A stretch of 64,000 nt of DNA, taken from positions 558,001 to 622,000 of the forward strand of contig NZ_MNPW01000001.1 in assembly GCF_001983175.1 (NCBI RefSeq), in the 5' to 3' direction. The notes below the pieces were generated by a model. The model made no database searches. It saw nothing but the letters and a program-made list of their open reading frames with translations, and had not been told where the DNA came from. Below are positions 55,679-64,000 of the stretch, piece by piece. The stretch is from Pseudomonas cedrina subsp. cedrina. Lineage in GTDB: Bacteria > Pseudomonadota > Gammaproteobacteria > Pseudomonadales > Pseudomonadaceae. The position numbers were made by a program, and so were the translations under genes. Every line of letters starts with the position of its first letter. Positions within the stretch are counted from its first letter, which is position 1.

Positions 55679-55703
55679 CCATCCCGCGCCCGCCGCGGGA
55701 TGG
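55679..55703 (+). terminator. Terminator of phnA
   Basis: A 10-bp stem CCATCCCGCG/CGCGGGATGG with 5-nt loop, 10 bp after the stop, followed by a weak T-tract. Confidence 0.65.
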
Positions 55704-55782
55704 CGTTTCGCCCTCTCCTTGATCGAACGCACTGTCCATCCAGAAAAAACCATAAACCGCCAATAGGCACTTGCTATTCTAC

Positions 55783-55802
55783 GAATAAGAATTATTCTCA
55801 TT
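55783..55802. promoter_or_regulatory. Fur box upstream of the 85-aa gene
   Basis: GAATAAGAATTATTCTCATT fits the Fur 19-bp consensus (three GATAAT-like hexamers) and covers the promoter region 24-43 nt before ATG 55826. It predicts derepression under iron limitation. Confidence 0.75.
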
Positions 55803-55825
55803 GAAACCGATCAAGGAGAATACCC

Positions 55826-56083
55826 ATGACTTATTTGATAGATGCCTGGCTGGACCGTCCACACCCCTACCTGCGAATCCTGCATCGGGAAACCGGTGAA
55901 GTCTGTGCGGTGCTGGAAGAAGAAGCGCTGAACGAACTGCAGGACCAGGGCGACCTGGACGTGAATGGCTTGAGTTCAAGTGAACCGGGAGTGCTGAAGG
56001 AGGTGGTGCGCAATCTGTTTCTGTTCTGCTATGCCCGGGCGTTGCGCCCGGCGACGGAGCTGCATGGCAAGTTTCATCCATGA
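55826..56083 (+). CDS. Small iron-responsive-type protein (PA4570-like)
   Basis: The protein has 85 aa, with a perfect AAGGAG Shine-Dalgarno. It begins 'MTYLIDAWLDRPHPYLRILHRETGEVCAVLEEEALNELQDQGDLD', a small soluble alpha/beta protein without signal. The Fur box upstream and the position between ispB and fklB match P. aeruginosa PA4570, which I recall as induced by iron starvation. The function is unknown. The cytochrome c gene that in P. aeruginosa stands between this gene and fklB (PA4571) is missing here. Confidence 0.8.
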   Translation: MTYLIDAWLDRPHPYLRILHRETGEVCAVLEEEALNELQDQGDLDVNGLSSSEPGVLKEVVRNLFLFCYARALRPATELHGKFHP

Positions 56084-56144
56084 GCAACCGCGCAAAACCT
56101 GAATGCACCCGGCTCCCACATAGAACCGGGCGCATCAGCAAATT

Positions 56145-56762
56145 TTACAGAACGTCGAGCAGCTCGACGTCGAACACCAGAACGCTGTGCGGCGGGATGC
56201 TGCCAACGCCTTGAGCGCCGTAGGCCAGTTCGCTCGGCACGTACAGGCGCCATTTGCTGCCGGCATTCATCAGTTGCAGGGCTTCGGTCCAGCCGGCGAT
56301 CACGCCGCCCACCGGGAATTCCGCAGGCTGGCCACGATCGTAGGAACTGTCGAACACAGTGCCGTCGATCAGGGTGCCATGGTAGTGGGTACGTACCTGG
56401 TCTTCGCGGCTTGGCTTGGCGCCTGTACCTGCGGTCAACACTTCGAATTGCAGGCCGGACGCCAGAGTGGTGATGCCATCGCGCTTGGCGTTTTCAGCCA
56501 GGAAGGCCAGGCCGGCACCGGCAGCGGCTTCAGCCTTGGCAGCCGCTTCGGCTTGCATGATTTCGCGAATCACTTTGAAGCTGGCTGCCATTTGCTCCTG
56601 GTCAACACGGCTTGGCTTGCCGGCGAACGCGTCGGTCAGGCCGGCAAGGATCGCGTCCAGGCTCACGCCAGGCGGCGGGTTATCGCGCAGTTGGTCGCCC
56701 AGTTGACGGCCAATACCGTAGCTGACGCGGGTTTCGTCGGTGGACAGATTGACTTCGGACAT
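56145..56762 (-). CDS. fklB: FKBP-type peptidyl-prolyl isomerase (FklB)
   Basis: The protein has 205 aa from ATG 56762 (GGAG 8 nt upstream). The N-terminal dimerisation helices (SYGIGRQLGDQLRDN..., IREIMQAEAAAKAEAAAGAGLAF) are followed by the FKBP domain ('VRTHYHGTLIDGTVFDSSYDRGQPAEFPVGGVIAGWTEAL', 'YGAQGVGSIPPHSVLVFDVELLDV'). It has no signal peptide, so it is cytosolic like FKBP22. It is convergent with the iron-type gene. Confidence 0.94.
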   Translation of the reverse strand: MSEVNLSTDETRVSYGIGRQLGDQLRDNPPPGVSLDAILAGLTDAFAGKPSRVDQEQMAASFKVIREIMQAEAAAKAEAAAGAGLAFLAENAKRDGITTLASGLQFEVLTAGTGAKPSREDQVRTHYHGTLIDGTVFDSSYDRGQPAEFPVGGVIAGWTEALQLMNAGSKWRLYVPSELAYGAQGVGSIPPHSVLVFDVELLDVL

Positions 56763-56918
56763 CAAATGGCTCCGCTGTAGGGCGGGTACGAAAACCATTG
56801 TTTTGCGTGCCGCCCAGAACTAAAAGGGCCAGCAGACTAGCACACATGCCCGCGCTTGATGAGCCACCGCGCCGGCAACTACGTATCTACTACCGAGCCC
56901 CAGGTGCCGGGCGACAAG

Positions 56919-56948
56919 CTGAAGCTCCCAAACATCACGGAGCTTCAG
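56919..56948 (+). promoter_or_regulatory. Hairpin covering the ribosome binding site of the 79-aa ORF
   Basis: A perfect 10-bp stem CTGAAGCTCC/GGAGCTTCAG (56919-56928 with 56939-56948), 10-nt loop. The 3' arm contains the Shine-Dalgarno GGAG and ends 1 nt before ATG 56950. There is no T-run. The layout matches the colicin-like gene at 1179. Confidence 0.55.
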
Positions 56949-56949
56949 A

Positions 56950-57189
56950 ATGATCCCAACCCCACTTGATCGCCCCCCGACGTTCGAAGAAATACGCAAC
57001 GATCTGGGGCAGATCAGCGATTACCTGTTGCAGGGCGGCCCAATCAGGGCCCAGGCCAAACCTGATGAATTCATGGAGTTGGAACGCCTGAACCAGGTTC
57101 TCAATTGTCTCCACGCCCCTCCAGATAGATGCCACCGGACGCTTTTTCATCGACCGCTGGGATGCAATTCTTGTCGCAGGACACGCTGA
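56950..57189 (+). CDS. Possible small protein, 79 aa
   Basis: 'MIPTPLDRPPTFEEIRNDLGQISDYLLQGGPIRAQAKPDEFMELERLNQVLNCLHAPPDR' reads like a real helical protein for about 60 residues. The last 20 (CHRTLFHRPLGCNSCRRTR) look out of frame; a frameshift around 57120 is possible, since another frame stays open to about 57230 (ending ...ALRYDIDLTPV). I recognise no family. Support is the Shine-Dalgarno hairpin and start spacing only. Confidence 0.45.
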   Translation: MIPTPLDRPPTFEEIRNDLGQISDYLLQGGPIRAQAKPDEFMELERLNQVLNCLHAPPDRCHRTLFHRPLGCNSCRRTR

Positions 57190-57416
57190 TCCAGGCACTC
57201 AGGTACGACATAGACCTGACCCCCGTGTAACGGCAACCTCGACGATTGCCTCCACCAGGAGGCAATTTCCCCCATCCGTCGGGACGCGCCTGCGCAAGTA
57301 AAAAAAACTACAGCTCAAGGGTTTGCGGCCGATACGGACGTACACCTTTGCTGGCATCAAAAACAAAAACTTCCAGCTCCAGAAAACAAATCGACTGCGT
57401 GCCTGGAGGCATAGTA

Positions 57417-59336
57417 ATGAACAGCTGGTTCGGCAACATCAGCGTCAACCTCAAACTCGGCCTGGGCTTTGGCTTGGTGCTGGTTCTCACCTCGATCCTG
57501 GCCTTCACCGGCTGGACCAGCCTGGGGGGCCTGATCGACCGCAGCAATTGGATGAGCGACATCACCCAGCTTAATGCCTCGCTGACCAAACTGCGCGTCG
57601 TGCGCCTGCAGTATATGCTGGCCAATGGCGACGAAACCGTGGCACAGAACGTACAGACCAATCTGGACGTCTTCTCCGCCCAGCAGCAGAAGCTGCTCGA
57701 CAGCTTCAAGAGCCCGGAAAACCTCAAGCTGCTCAACCAGCAAAAGGCCCTCATCACCGCCTATCAACAGTCGCTGAACAAAATGCGTGAGGCCTACCGT
57801 AATGGCAACGCCGCGCGCCAGGTGATGGGTGACAAGGCCGAGATCGCCAATACTCAGATCAATGCGCTGGACGCCAGCGTGCAGCAGATGGCCGACAGCC
57901 CGGAGCGCTTCGCGCAGTTCCAGGCGGTGACCCACGCCAAAGAAGAATTCCTGATGGCCCGCTATGAAGTGCGCGGCTACATCGCCAATGTCAACGCAGA
58001 CACCGAAGCGCAAGCCGCCGCCCAGATTGAAAAAGCCATCAACGGCCTTAAGGGCCTCGGCGCCGTGTTTGGCGCCAGCCAGCAAAACGCGCTGGCCTCC
58101 CTGGAAACAGCCCTTGGCGCCTATCGCACTGCGGTGCAGAACTACAAGGCCGCCAATGCCAACATAGTCAGCGCCCGCGCCGAAATGACCACCCAGGGCA
58201 CCGACATCGTGACCCTCAGCGACAAGCTCTACGACATCCAGCTGGAACGCCGTGATATCGAAAGCGCGCAGGCCCGTAGCCTGCAACTGATCAGCACCCT
58301 GCTGGCCCTATTGGTCGGTGTCATCGCCGCATGGGTCATCACCCGCCAGATCACCCGCCCGCTGCAGGAAACCCTGGCCGTGGTCGATCGCATTGCCTCG
58401 GGCGATCTGAGCCATACCATCCAGGTCACCCGTCGCGACGAACTGGGCGTGCTGCAACAAGGCATCCAGCGCATGGGCACCACCTTGCGTGAGTTGATCA
58501 GCGGTATTCGTGACGGCGTGACCCAGATCGCCAGCGCCGCCGAAGAGCTGTCGGCCGTCACAGAGCAGACCAGCGCCGGCGTAAACAGCCAGAAGATCGA
58601 GACCGATCAGGTCGCCACGGCCATGCACGAAATGACCGCCACCGTGCAGGAAGTGGCGCGCAACGCCGAACAGGCTTCGCTGGCCGCCGCCGACGCCGAT
58701 GGCCAAGCCCGCGCAGGCGACAAAGTGGTGGCTGAAGCCATCGCCCAGATCGAACGCCTGGCCGCTGAAGTGGCGCGCTCCACCGACGCCATGGCGCACC
58801 TGCAACAAGAGAGCAACAAGATCGGCAGCGTCATGGACGTGATCAAGGCCGTGGCCGAGCAAACCAACCTGCTGGCACTCAACGCGGCGATTGAAGCGGC
58901 GCGAGCCGGTGAAGCCGGCCGTGGGTTTGCCGTCGTGGCCGACGAAGTGCGTGGCCTGGCCCAGCGCACGCAGAAATCCACCGAAGAAATCGAAGGCCTG
59001 GTCGCCGGTTTGCAGAACGGCACCCAGCAAGTGGCCAACGTGATGAACAACAGCCGCAGCCTCACCGACAGCAGCGTCGAACTGACGCGCAAGGCCGGTG
59101 TGTCGCTGGAAAACATCACGCGTACCGTGTCCAATATCCAATCGATGAACCAGCAGATCGCCGCCGCCGCCGAGCAACAAAGCGCCGTGGCCGAAGAGAT
59201 CAGCCGCAGCATTGTGAACGTGCGTGATGTGTCCGAGCAGACCGCCACGGCCAGTGACGAGACGGCCAAGTCGAGTGTGGAACTGGCGCGCCTGGGCAGC
59301 CAGTTGCAGCAGATGGTCAGTCATTTCCGGGTGTAA
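57417..59336 (+). CDS. Methyl-accepting chemotaxis protein with HBM sensor
   Basis: From ATG 57417 (GGAGG 8 nt upstream) the protein has 639 aa. Membrane span about 11-31, periplasmic all-helical sensor about 35-285 (250 residues, the size of the helical bimodular HBM domain of McpS-type receptors), second span about 286-307, HAMP, then the signalling hairpin with '[40 protein letters not shown]'. HBM receptors detect organic acids such as TCA intermediates, but the ligand here is not determined by the sequence. It lacks a C-terminal NWETF-type pentapeptide. Confidence 0.94.
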   Translation: MNSWFGNISVNLKLGLGFGLVLVLTSILAFTGWTSLGGLIDRSNWMSDITQLNASLTKLRVVRLQYMLANGDETVAQNVQTNLDVFSAQQQKLLDSFKSPENLKLLNQQKALITAYQQSLNKMREAYRNGNAARQVMGDKAEIANTQINALDASVQQMADSPERFAQFQAVTHAKEEFLMARYEVRGYIANVNADTEAQAAAQIEKAINGLKGLGAVFGASQQNALASLETALGAYRTAVQNYKAANANIVSARAEMTTQGTDIVTLSDKLYDIQLERRDIESAQARSLQLISTLLALLVGVIAAWVITRQITRPLQETLAVVDRIASGDLSHTIQVTRRDELGVLQQGIQRMGTTLRELISGIRDGVTQIASAAEELSAVTEQTSAGVNSQKIETDQVATAMHEMTATVQEVARNAEQASLAAADADGQARAGDKVVAEAIAQIERLAAEVARSTDAMAHLQQESNKIGSVMDVIKAVAEQTNLLALNAAIEAARAGEAGRGFAVVADEVRGLAQRTQKSTEEIEGLVAGLQNGTQQVANVMNNSRSLTDSSVELTRKAGVSLENITRTVSNIQSMNQQIAAAAEQQSAVAEEISRSIVNVRDVSEQTATASDETAKSSVELARLGSQLQQMVSHFRV

Positions 59337-59370
59337 CGACCGGCGCATTCAATGGGGCGAAGGAGATTCA

Positions 59371-59466
59371 CTGTGGCGAGGGAGCTTGCTCCCGTTGGGC
59401 TGCGTAGCGGCCCCAAAATCCTGGGAGCGCTGCGCACTCCAACGGGAGCAAGCTCCCTCGCCACAG
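59371..59466. repeat. REPIN of a third family (GGCGAGGGAGCTTGCTCCC)
   Basis: Perfect 28-bp arms (59371-59398 and 59439-59466) with 40 bp between that include GCTGCGTAGCGGCCCC and GGGAGCGCTGCGC. It lies after the chemoreceptor gene. Confidence 0.92.
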
Positions 59467-59598
59467 GCAAACTTAGACATACTCGGCCCTCCGTGAGTTG
59501 GGCCTTACCTCCAGCGCACTTACCGGAACACGTGAGCCTTGGGACGCTGGTCATGGCTTCCGATGAAGCTCGCAACCCCGGCCACTAACCGGTGTTGC

Positions 59599-59628
59599 AA
59601 AAAACCGCCTATTTAAAGGCGGTTTTTT
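59599..59628. terminator. Bidirectional terminator
   Basis: A 12-bp stem AAAAAACCGCCT/AGGCGGTTTTTT with 6-nt loop lies between the chemoreceptor (plus) and glyoxalase-fold gene (minus). Confidence 0.9.
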
Positions 59629-59647
59629 ATTGCCCGCAAATTACCCC

Positions 59648-60016
59648 TCAGCCCTCACCTTCCTCGACAAACACCACCCGATTGCCAAACGGATCCTTGA
59701 CGCTCATCTCACGCGAGCCCCACGGCGTTGCTTCAACCTCAGGCTTGGCATAACGGTAATCTTTACCCAGCAATTGCTGCTGATACGCGTCCACGCCTGG
59801 CGCCTGGATCCGCACCGCCGCGCCCGGCGACGCATCGCCATGGTGCTCGGACAAATGCAGCACGCACTCACCCAACGACACCTGCAGATACAGCGGATAG
59901 TTCGCCTCGAACCGATGCTGCCAATCGACCTTGAACCCGAGAAAGTCGACGTAGAATTCCAACGCTTTGGTCTCGTCGAAAATCCGCAGGATGGGGGTGA
60001 CTTTTCCTAAGTGCAT
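59648..60016 (-). CDS. Glyoxalase/bleomycin resistance-fold protein
   Basis: The protein has 122 aa from ATG 60016: 'VTPILRIFDETKALEFYVDFLGFKVDWQHRF', 'YLQVSLGECVLHLSEHHGD', and 'WGSREMSVKDPFGNRVVFVE'. This is the vicinal oxygen chelate fold with His and Glu metal ligand candidates. The substrate is not identifiable. The longer frame from 60154 adds an unrelated Arg/Gly-rich part and is rejected. It follows the D-aminoacylase gene by 29 bp on the same strand, so may be the last gene of that operon. Confidence 0.9.
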   Translation of the reverse strand: MHLGKVTPILRIFDETKALEFYVDFLGFKVDWQHRFEANYPLYLQVSLGECVLHLSEHHGDASPGAAVRIQAPGVDAYQQQLLGKDYRYAKPEVEATPWGSREMSVKDPFGNRVVFVEEGEG

Positions 60017-60045
60017 GGCAACCGCTCCGTATGTAAGAACGCCCA

Positions 60046-61509
60046 CTATAAATACGAAAACCCGCCACGCAAATCCCCGCTGCGTGCCAGGAACCGGCCC
60101 GGCCGCTGACCATTGGCCTGCCCGTCGCGGTAGCTCAGCACGCCATTGACCCACACCCCGTCAATGCCCTCTGCCGCACGCTGCGGTTCCTTGAAATCCG
60201 CCACATCGCGCACGCGCAGAGGGTCGAACAAAACCAGGTCCGCCCAGTACCCTTCGCGAATTTCGCCTCGCTGCGCCAGGCCAAAACGCGCCGCCGACAG
60301 GCCGGTCATTTTGTGCACAGCGGTATGCAACGGGAACAACCCGACATCGCGACTGAAGTGCCCCAGCACCCGTGGAAACGCGCCCCACAAACGCGGATGC
60401 GGAAACGGATCCTCAGGCAACCCATCGGAACCCACCATCGACAAGGGATGCGCCAGGATGCGCCGTACATCCGCTTCGTCCATCCCGTAATACACCGCCC
60501 CCGCCGGTTGTAGCCGACGCGCTGCCTCCATCAGCGAAACGTTCCAGTCGCCGGCGATAGCCTGCAAGTCGCGCCCGCCCATGTCCGGGTGCGGCGTCGA
60601 CCAAGTGATGGTGATACGGAACGCATCGGTGACTTGCTTGAGGTCCAGGGTCGAAGAACTGGCGGCATAGGGATAACAGTCGCAGCCCACCGGGTGGGTT
60701 TTCGCCGCCCGTTCCAGGGATGCCAGCAGTTGCGGACTGCGCCCCCAGTTTCCCGCGCCCGCGCACTTGAGGTGGGAAATGATCACCGGCGCCTGGGCAT
60801 GCCGACCGATCTGGAAGGCTTCGTCCATCGCTTCCAGAACCGGCTCGAATTCGCTGCGCAAATGGGTGGTGTACACCGCGCCGAAGGCCGTCAGCTCTTC
60901 ACTCAGTTGCATCACCTCATCGGTCTCGGCGTTGAACGCACTGGCGTACGCCAGGCCTGTGGATAAACCCAGGGCGCCGGCGGCGAGGCTTTCCTGTAAC
61001 TGCACGCGCATGGCGGCGATTTCAGCCGGCGTGGCGGTGCGGTGCAGATCGTCCATGTGGTTGCTGCGCAACGCCGTGTGGCCGATCAAGGCCGCAACGT
61101 TCACCGCAGGGTGGGCGCTTTGCACCGCGGCGCGGTAGTCGGCGAAACGTGGATACACGAACGCTTCACGCTGGCCCAGCAGGTTCATCGGGTCTGGCGG
61201 ATCACGCTGCAAACTCACCGGCGAGGCGCTGATCCCGCAATTGCCGACAATCACCGTGGTGACGCCCTGGCTGAGCTTGGGCAGCATCTGCGGGTAACGG
61301 ATCACCACGGTGTCATCGTGGGTGTGCACATCGATGAACCCCGGCGCCAATACGCGGCCGGCGGCATCGATCTCTTGCTCGGCAGCGGCCGTGGACAAAT
61401 CGCCGATCGTTGCGATGCGCCCGTCGCGCAACCCCACATCGGCCGGGTAGCCGGGGGTGTTGCTGCCATCGATGACCAGCGCCTGGCGAATCAGCGTGTC
61501 GTACTTCAT
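60046..61509 (-). CDS. N-acyl-D-amino-acid deacylase (D-aminoacylase)
   Basis: The protein has 487 aa from ATG 61509 (GGAG 6-7 nt upstream). It is an amidohydrolase with metal ligands in 'FIDVHTHDD', 'VGNCGIS', and 'YTTHLRSEFE...VIISHLK', ending with the composite beta sandwich ('GVWVNGVLSYRDGQANGQRPGRFL'). It removes acyl groups from N-acyl-D-amino acids to give D-amino acids. It sits one base after rpiR and downstream of a GntP permease, so the three form a substrate uptake and cleavage operon. A frame extending to 61821 overlaps the regulator and is rejected. Confidence 0.93.
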   Translation of the reverse strand: MKYDTLIRQALVIDGSNTPGYPADVGLRDGRIATIGDLSTAAAEQEIDAAGRVLAPGFIDVHTHDDTVVIRYPQMLPKLSQGVTTVIVGNCGISASPVSLQRDPPDPMNLLGQREAFVYPRFADYRAAVQSAHPAVNVAALIGHTALRSNHMDDLHRTATPAEIAAMRVQLQESLAAGALGLSTGLAYASAFNAETDEVMQLSEELTAFGAVYTTHLRSEFEPVLEAMDEAFQIGRHAQAPVIISHLKCAGAGNWGRSPQLLASLERAAKTHPVGCDCYPYAASSSTLDLKQVTDAFRITITWSTPHPDMGGRDLQAIAGDWNVSLMEAARRLQPAGAVYYGMDEADVRRILAHPLSMVGSDGLPEDPFPHPRLWGAFPRVLGHFSRDVGLFPLHTAVHKMTGLSAARFGLAQRGEIREGYWADLVLFDPLRVRDVADFKEPQRAAEGIDGVWVNGVLSYRDGQANGQRPGRFLARSGDLRGGFSYL

Positions 61510-61510
61510 A

Positions 61511-62371
61511 TCAGTCTCCGAGCGGCAGGCTGTCGGGGCCGCCGCGATAATCGTCGAGGGCCAGCTTGATCCGGCGCAGGCGTTCCTGGTTGGCGTCCGG
61601 CAGGGCCAGCGCCAGTTCGGTGGCGAGCAGATCAATGGCCAGCAACATGCCGTAGCGCGCCGCCGTGGGTTTGTAGATAAAACTGGTTTCGGCCGGTTGC
61701 AATGGCAGCAAGACATCCGCCAACAGGGCCAAGGGCGAATCGGCCAGGGTGATGGCGAGAATGCGCGCGTCGTAATTGCGCGCCAACTCCACCACGTCCA
61801 GCAGTTCGGGGGTAAGTCCACTCAAGGAACACACGATCAGCGCCTGTTCGGGGCCCAGGGTCGCCGCCGTGATACGCATCATCACCGGGTCGTGGCAGGC
61901 GGCAATTGGATAACCCAGGCGCACCAGGCGCACTTGCAGCTCATCGCTGCACAGGCTCGACGGGCCGCCCATGCCGAACGCATGAATCATCCGCGCCTTG
62001 CCCAACAGGCTCACTGCATCCACGAAACTCGTCTGGTTGAAGCCCGACAAGTGCTGACGCAATGTGGCCTCGATGTCACCCAGGATCTGCCGATGAAACG
62101 CCGACTGTTCCGGCAACCCAGCCGGGTCGAGGAAGCGACTGCCCACGCCACTGGCCTGGGCCAGTTGCAGGCGCAAGTCGCGCAAATCCCGGCACCCGAC
62201 ACTGCGCGCAAAGCGCGACAAGGTCGCGGTGCTGACCTCGGCCCGTTGGGACAAGGCCTCCAGGCTGGCCGACGCGGCAAAGCCCACGTCATCGAGCATC
62301 AGCCTGGCGATACGCCCCTCCCCTGCGCTGAAGGAAGCCTGGCGGGCGCGGATCTGGTAGAGGATGTCCAT
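61511..62371 (-). CDS. RpiR-family transcriptional regulator
   Basis: The protein has 286 aa: N-terminal HTH_6 ('LDDVGFAASASLEALSQRAEVSTATLSRFARSVGCRDLRDLRLQLAQ') and a C-terminal SIS domain ('KARMIHAFGMGGPSSLCSDELQVRLVRLGYPI', 'ALIVCSLSGLTPELLDVVELARNY'). SIS domains usually bind phosphosugars, which is odd for a D-amino-acid operon. It lies between permease and deacylase and probably controls both; the candidate operator is upstream of the permease. Confidence 0.92.
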   Translation of the reverse strand: MDILYQIRARQASFSAGEGRIARLMLDDVGFAASASLEALSQRAEVSTATLSRFARSVGCRDLRDLRLQLAQASGVGSRFLDPAGLPEQSAFHRQILGDIEATLRQHLSGFNQTSFVDAVSLLGKARMIHAFGMGGPSSLCSDELQVRLVRLGYPIAACHDPVMMRITAATLGPEQALIVCSLSGLTPELLDVVELARNYDARILAITLADSPLALLADVLLPLQPAETSFIYKPTAARYGMLLAIDLLATELALALPDANQERLRRIKLALDDYRGGPDSLPLGD

Positions 62372-62397
62372 GGGGTCTCCGGGTTACAGAACAGGGC

Positions 62398-63747
62398 TCA
62401 TAACAACAGTGAAAGGCCGTACGTCAGGCCGAAGGCGACCAGCGAAATCAGGGTCTCCAACACGGTCCAGGTCTTGAAGGTCTGGATCACCGTCATATTG
62501 AAGTATTCCTTGATCAGCCAGAAGCCGCCGTCGTTGACGTGGGAAAAGATCACCGAGCCCGCGCCGGTCGTCAGCACCAGCAATTCCGGGTGTGGATAAC
62601 CCAGGCCCATGGCAACCGGCGCCACCACACCGGACGCGGTGGTCATGGCAACCGTGGCCGAGCCTGTGGCAATACGCATCAGCGCGGCGAACAGCCACCC
62701 CATCACCAGCGGCGACAAATGAAACGCATGGGCCAGGCCGAGGATTTCGTTGGTCACGCCCGCGTCTACCAGGATGCGATTCAACCCACCGCCCGCGCCC
62801 ACCAGCAAGGTAATGCTGGCCGTCGGCGCCAGGCATTCATTGGTGAACTTGAGGATCGACTCGCGGTTGAAACCCTGGGCGATACCCAAGGTCCAGAAGC
62901 TGACCAATGTCGCCACCAGCAACGCAATCACCGAGTTGCCGATGAACAACAGGAACTGGTTGAACGCAGTGCCCGGCGTGGCGATCACGTTGGCCCAACC
63001 GCCGATCATCATCAACACCACCGGCAGCAGGATGGTGCCCATGGTCAGCGCGAAACTGGGCAGTCGGATGCGCGGCTCGCGCTCGATGAACTGGCGTTCC
63101 AGCGGGTTTTGCGCCGGCAACTGGATACGCGGCACGATGAACCTGGCATACACGGGGCCGGCGATGATGGCCGTGGGGATGCCGATCAGGATCGCATACA
63201 GCACCGTCTGCCCCACCGACGCGTTATAGGCCAGCACCGCCATCATCGCCGCCGGGTGCGGCGGCACCAGCGCATGCACCACCGACAAACCGGCGACCAT
63301 CGGCAAGCCGACCATCAAGATTGAAACGCCCACACGCCGCGCCACGGTAAAGGCGATCGGCACCAGCAACACAAAACCGACTTCAAAAAACAGCGGCAGC
63401 CCCACCAGGAACGCGATGCACACCATCGCCCAATGGGCATTGCGCTCGCCGAACCGGTTGATCAACGTACGCGCCACCTGCTCGGCACCGCCGGATTCGG
63501 CCATCATCTTGCCGAGCATGGTGCCCAGCGCGACGACCAGGGCGATGTGCCCCAGGGTCTTGCCGACGCCCGCCTCGTAGGAGCCCATGATGGTATCCGC
63601 CGGCATCCCGGCCGTCAGTGCCAGGCCGATGGACACCAGGGTGATGACGATAAACGGGTTGAGCCGGTAACGTGCAATCAGCACGATCAAAGCAATGATG
63701 GCGATGGCAGCGTATGCCAATAGCCCGAAGCCCAGTGATGCGGCCAT
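62398..63747 (-). CDS. GntP-family permease
   Basis: The protein has 449 aa from ATG 63747 (GAGGAG 7 nt upstream), about 12 membrane spans. Signatures of the gluconate:H+ symporter family: 'LGKMMAESGGAEQVARTLINRFGERNAHWAMVCIAFLVGLPLFFEVGFVLL', and 'VPPHPAAMMAVLAYNASVGQTVL'. Family members also carry D-serine and other hydroxy or amino acids, and the neighbour deacylase suggests a D-amino acid derivative. First gene of the operon. Confidence 0.93.
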   Translation of the reverse strand: MAASLGFGLLAYAAIAIIALIVLIARYRLNPFIVITLVSIGLALTAGMPADTIMGSYEAGVGKTLGHIALVVALGTMLGKMMAESGGAEQVARTLINRFGERNAHWAMVCIAFLVGLPLFFEVGFVLLVPIAFTVARRVGVSILMVGLPMVAGLSVVHALVPPHPAAMMAVLAYNASVGQTVLYAILIGIPTAIIAGPVYARFIVPRIQLPAQNPLERQFIEREPRIRLPSFALTMGTILLPVVLMMIGGWANVIATPGTAFNQFLLFIGNSVIALLVATLVSFWTLGIAQGFNRESILKFTNECLAPTASITLLVGAGGGLNRILVDAGVTNEILGLAHAFHLSPLVMGWLFAALMRIATGSATVAMTTASGVVAPVAMGLGYPHPELLVLTTGAGSVIFSHVNDGGFWLIKEYFNMTVIQTFKTWTVLETLISLVAFGLTYGLSLLL

Positions 63748-63814
63748 GCGGTACTCCTCGGAAAGGGTCACGTCAGATCTGTTGTGAAACTCATAAATCA
63801 TTACCGAGGCGTAT

Positions 63815-63840
63815 TTTCAATTTTAATGAAACTAAATTTC
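63815..63840. promoter_or_regulatory. Possible RpiR operator upstream of the permease
   Basis: An AT-rich stretch contains TTTCA(63815-63819) N7 TGAAA(63827-63831) and an overlapping GAAA-N5-TTTC motif (minus strand, 63828-63840). The GAAA/TTTC spacing is like operators of the RpiR family. It is 70-95 bp from the permease start. Confidence 0.4.
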
Positions 63841-63993
63841 GCCCACAGATAAGCCCTGTCGCGTTGGGATACGCCCAAGGCTCGTCAATGAAAATTCAGG
63901 GAGCGTTCTTACACGAAGATCAGACAAGGCTGGAAACTCACCGCGCGCGGTTGAGTCTTAGCCTGCACATTCATTGAAGCCAGGAAATCGACC

Positions 63994-64000
63994 ATGAAAC
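63994..64000 (+). CDS. Start of a further plus-strand gene, cut by window end
   Basis: An ATG at 63994 with a good Shine-Dalgarno (AGGA at 63982-63985) is visible, but only the first two codons are present, so nothing can be said of the product. Confidence 0.35.

Noticed and set aside
60046..61821. 591-aa version of the D-aminoacylase
   Set aside because: The extra N-terminal 104 residues run inside rpiR in another frame. The ATG at 61509 has a good Shine-Dalgarno and begins the family sequence.

Overview
The window is a 64 kb piece of a Pseudomonas chromosome, most likely of the P. fluorescens group. Reasons: GC-rich coding sequence with Pseudomonas-style codon use, many REP/REPIN palindromes of the kind that litter these genomes (core GTGGGAGCTGGCTTGCC and relatives), a cyoABCDE operon, and the gene order proB-obg-rpmA-rplU-ispB-small iron-type gene-fklB that I remember from P. 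aeruginosa. It is ordinary chromosome with small accessory inserts; I see no phage, IS element, rRNA, tRNA or CRISPR array.

Layout. 1-2.7 kb: end of a PH-domain gene, an orphan excisionase-type antitoxin, and a colicin E3-like nuclease/immunity pair whose toxin start is preceded by a hairpin. 2.7-13.9 kb: lipoprotein, cytochrome c, lone receiver, heme oxygenase plus bacteriophytochrome (bphOP), a two-component pair, an MlaA-like lipoprotein, a small ORF with a structured leader, a PhoD-like phosphatase and a PAS-GGDEF cyclase. 14-17.9 kb: 2-aminoadipate aminotransferase, YefM-YoeB toxin-antitoxin, an unknown protein and a Tat-exported aminotransferase. 18-24 kb: cyoABCDE and dsbB. 24.3-27.2 kb: flavohemoglobin hmp and its NorR/FhpR-type sigma54 activator, with matching operator sites between them. 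27.3-38.5 kb: EamA exporter with AraC regulator, then a minus-strand block of a MalT-like LuxR regulator, DUF1329 and DUF1302 envelope proteins, a dehydrogenase, an alpha/beta hydrolase and a class II aldolase. 38.6-44.5 kb: flavodoxin, short LOV photoreceptor, PilZ-like protein, a MerR/LitR-type regulator that lacks the cobalamin-binding histidine, and a divergent operon for tetrahydromonapterin (folM, folE, folX) that also carries DUF1244 and a HopJ-family gene. 44.6-50.6 kb: trxB, cysZ, a glycosyltransferase, an orphan 58-aa ORF, an Old Yellow Enzyme, glutathione peroxidase and creA. 50.6-57.2 kb: proB, obg, rpmA, rplU, ispB, phnA, a Fur-box small gene, fklB and a small ORF behind a Shine-Dalgarno hairpin. 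57.4-64 kb: HBM-type chemoreceptor, glyoxalase-fold protein, and a GntP permease / RpiR regulator / D-aminoacylase operon.

How the genes fit together. Two photoreceptor systems, red/far-red (bphOP) and blue (LOV plus class II LitR-like MerR), lie 34 kb apart. The second sits against a pterin operon and is the best candidate here for an under-described functional system. Other coherent units are NO detoxification (hmp plus regulator), D-amino-acid salvage (permease, regulator, deacylase), terminal oxidase (cyo), and a lipid- or ester-type catabolic block under a MalT-like regulator. Three small or accessory ORFs (1213, 10518, 56950) have strong leader hairpins, and in two of them the hairpin covers the ribosome binding site.
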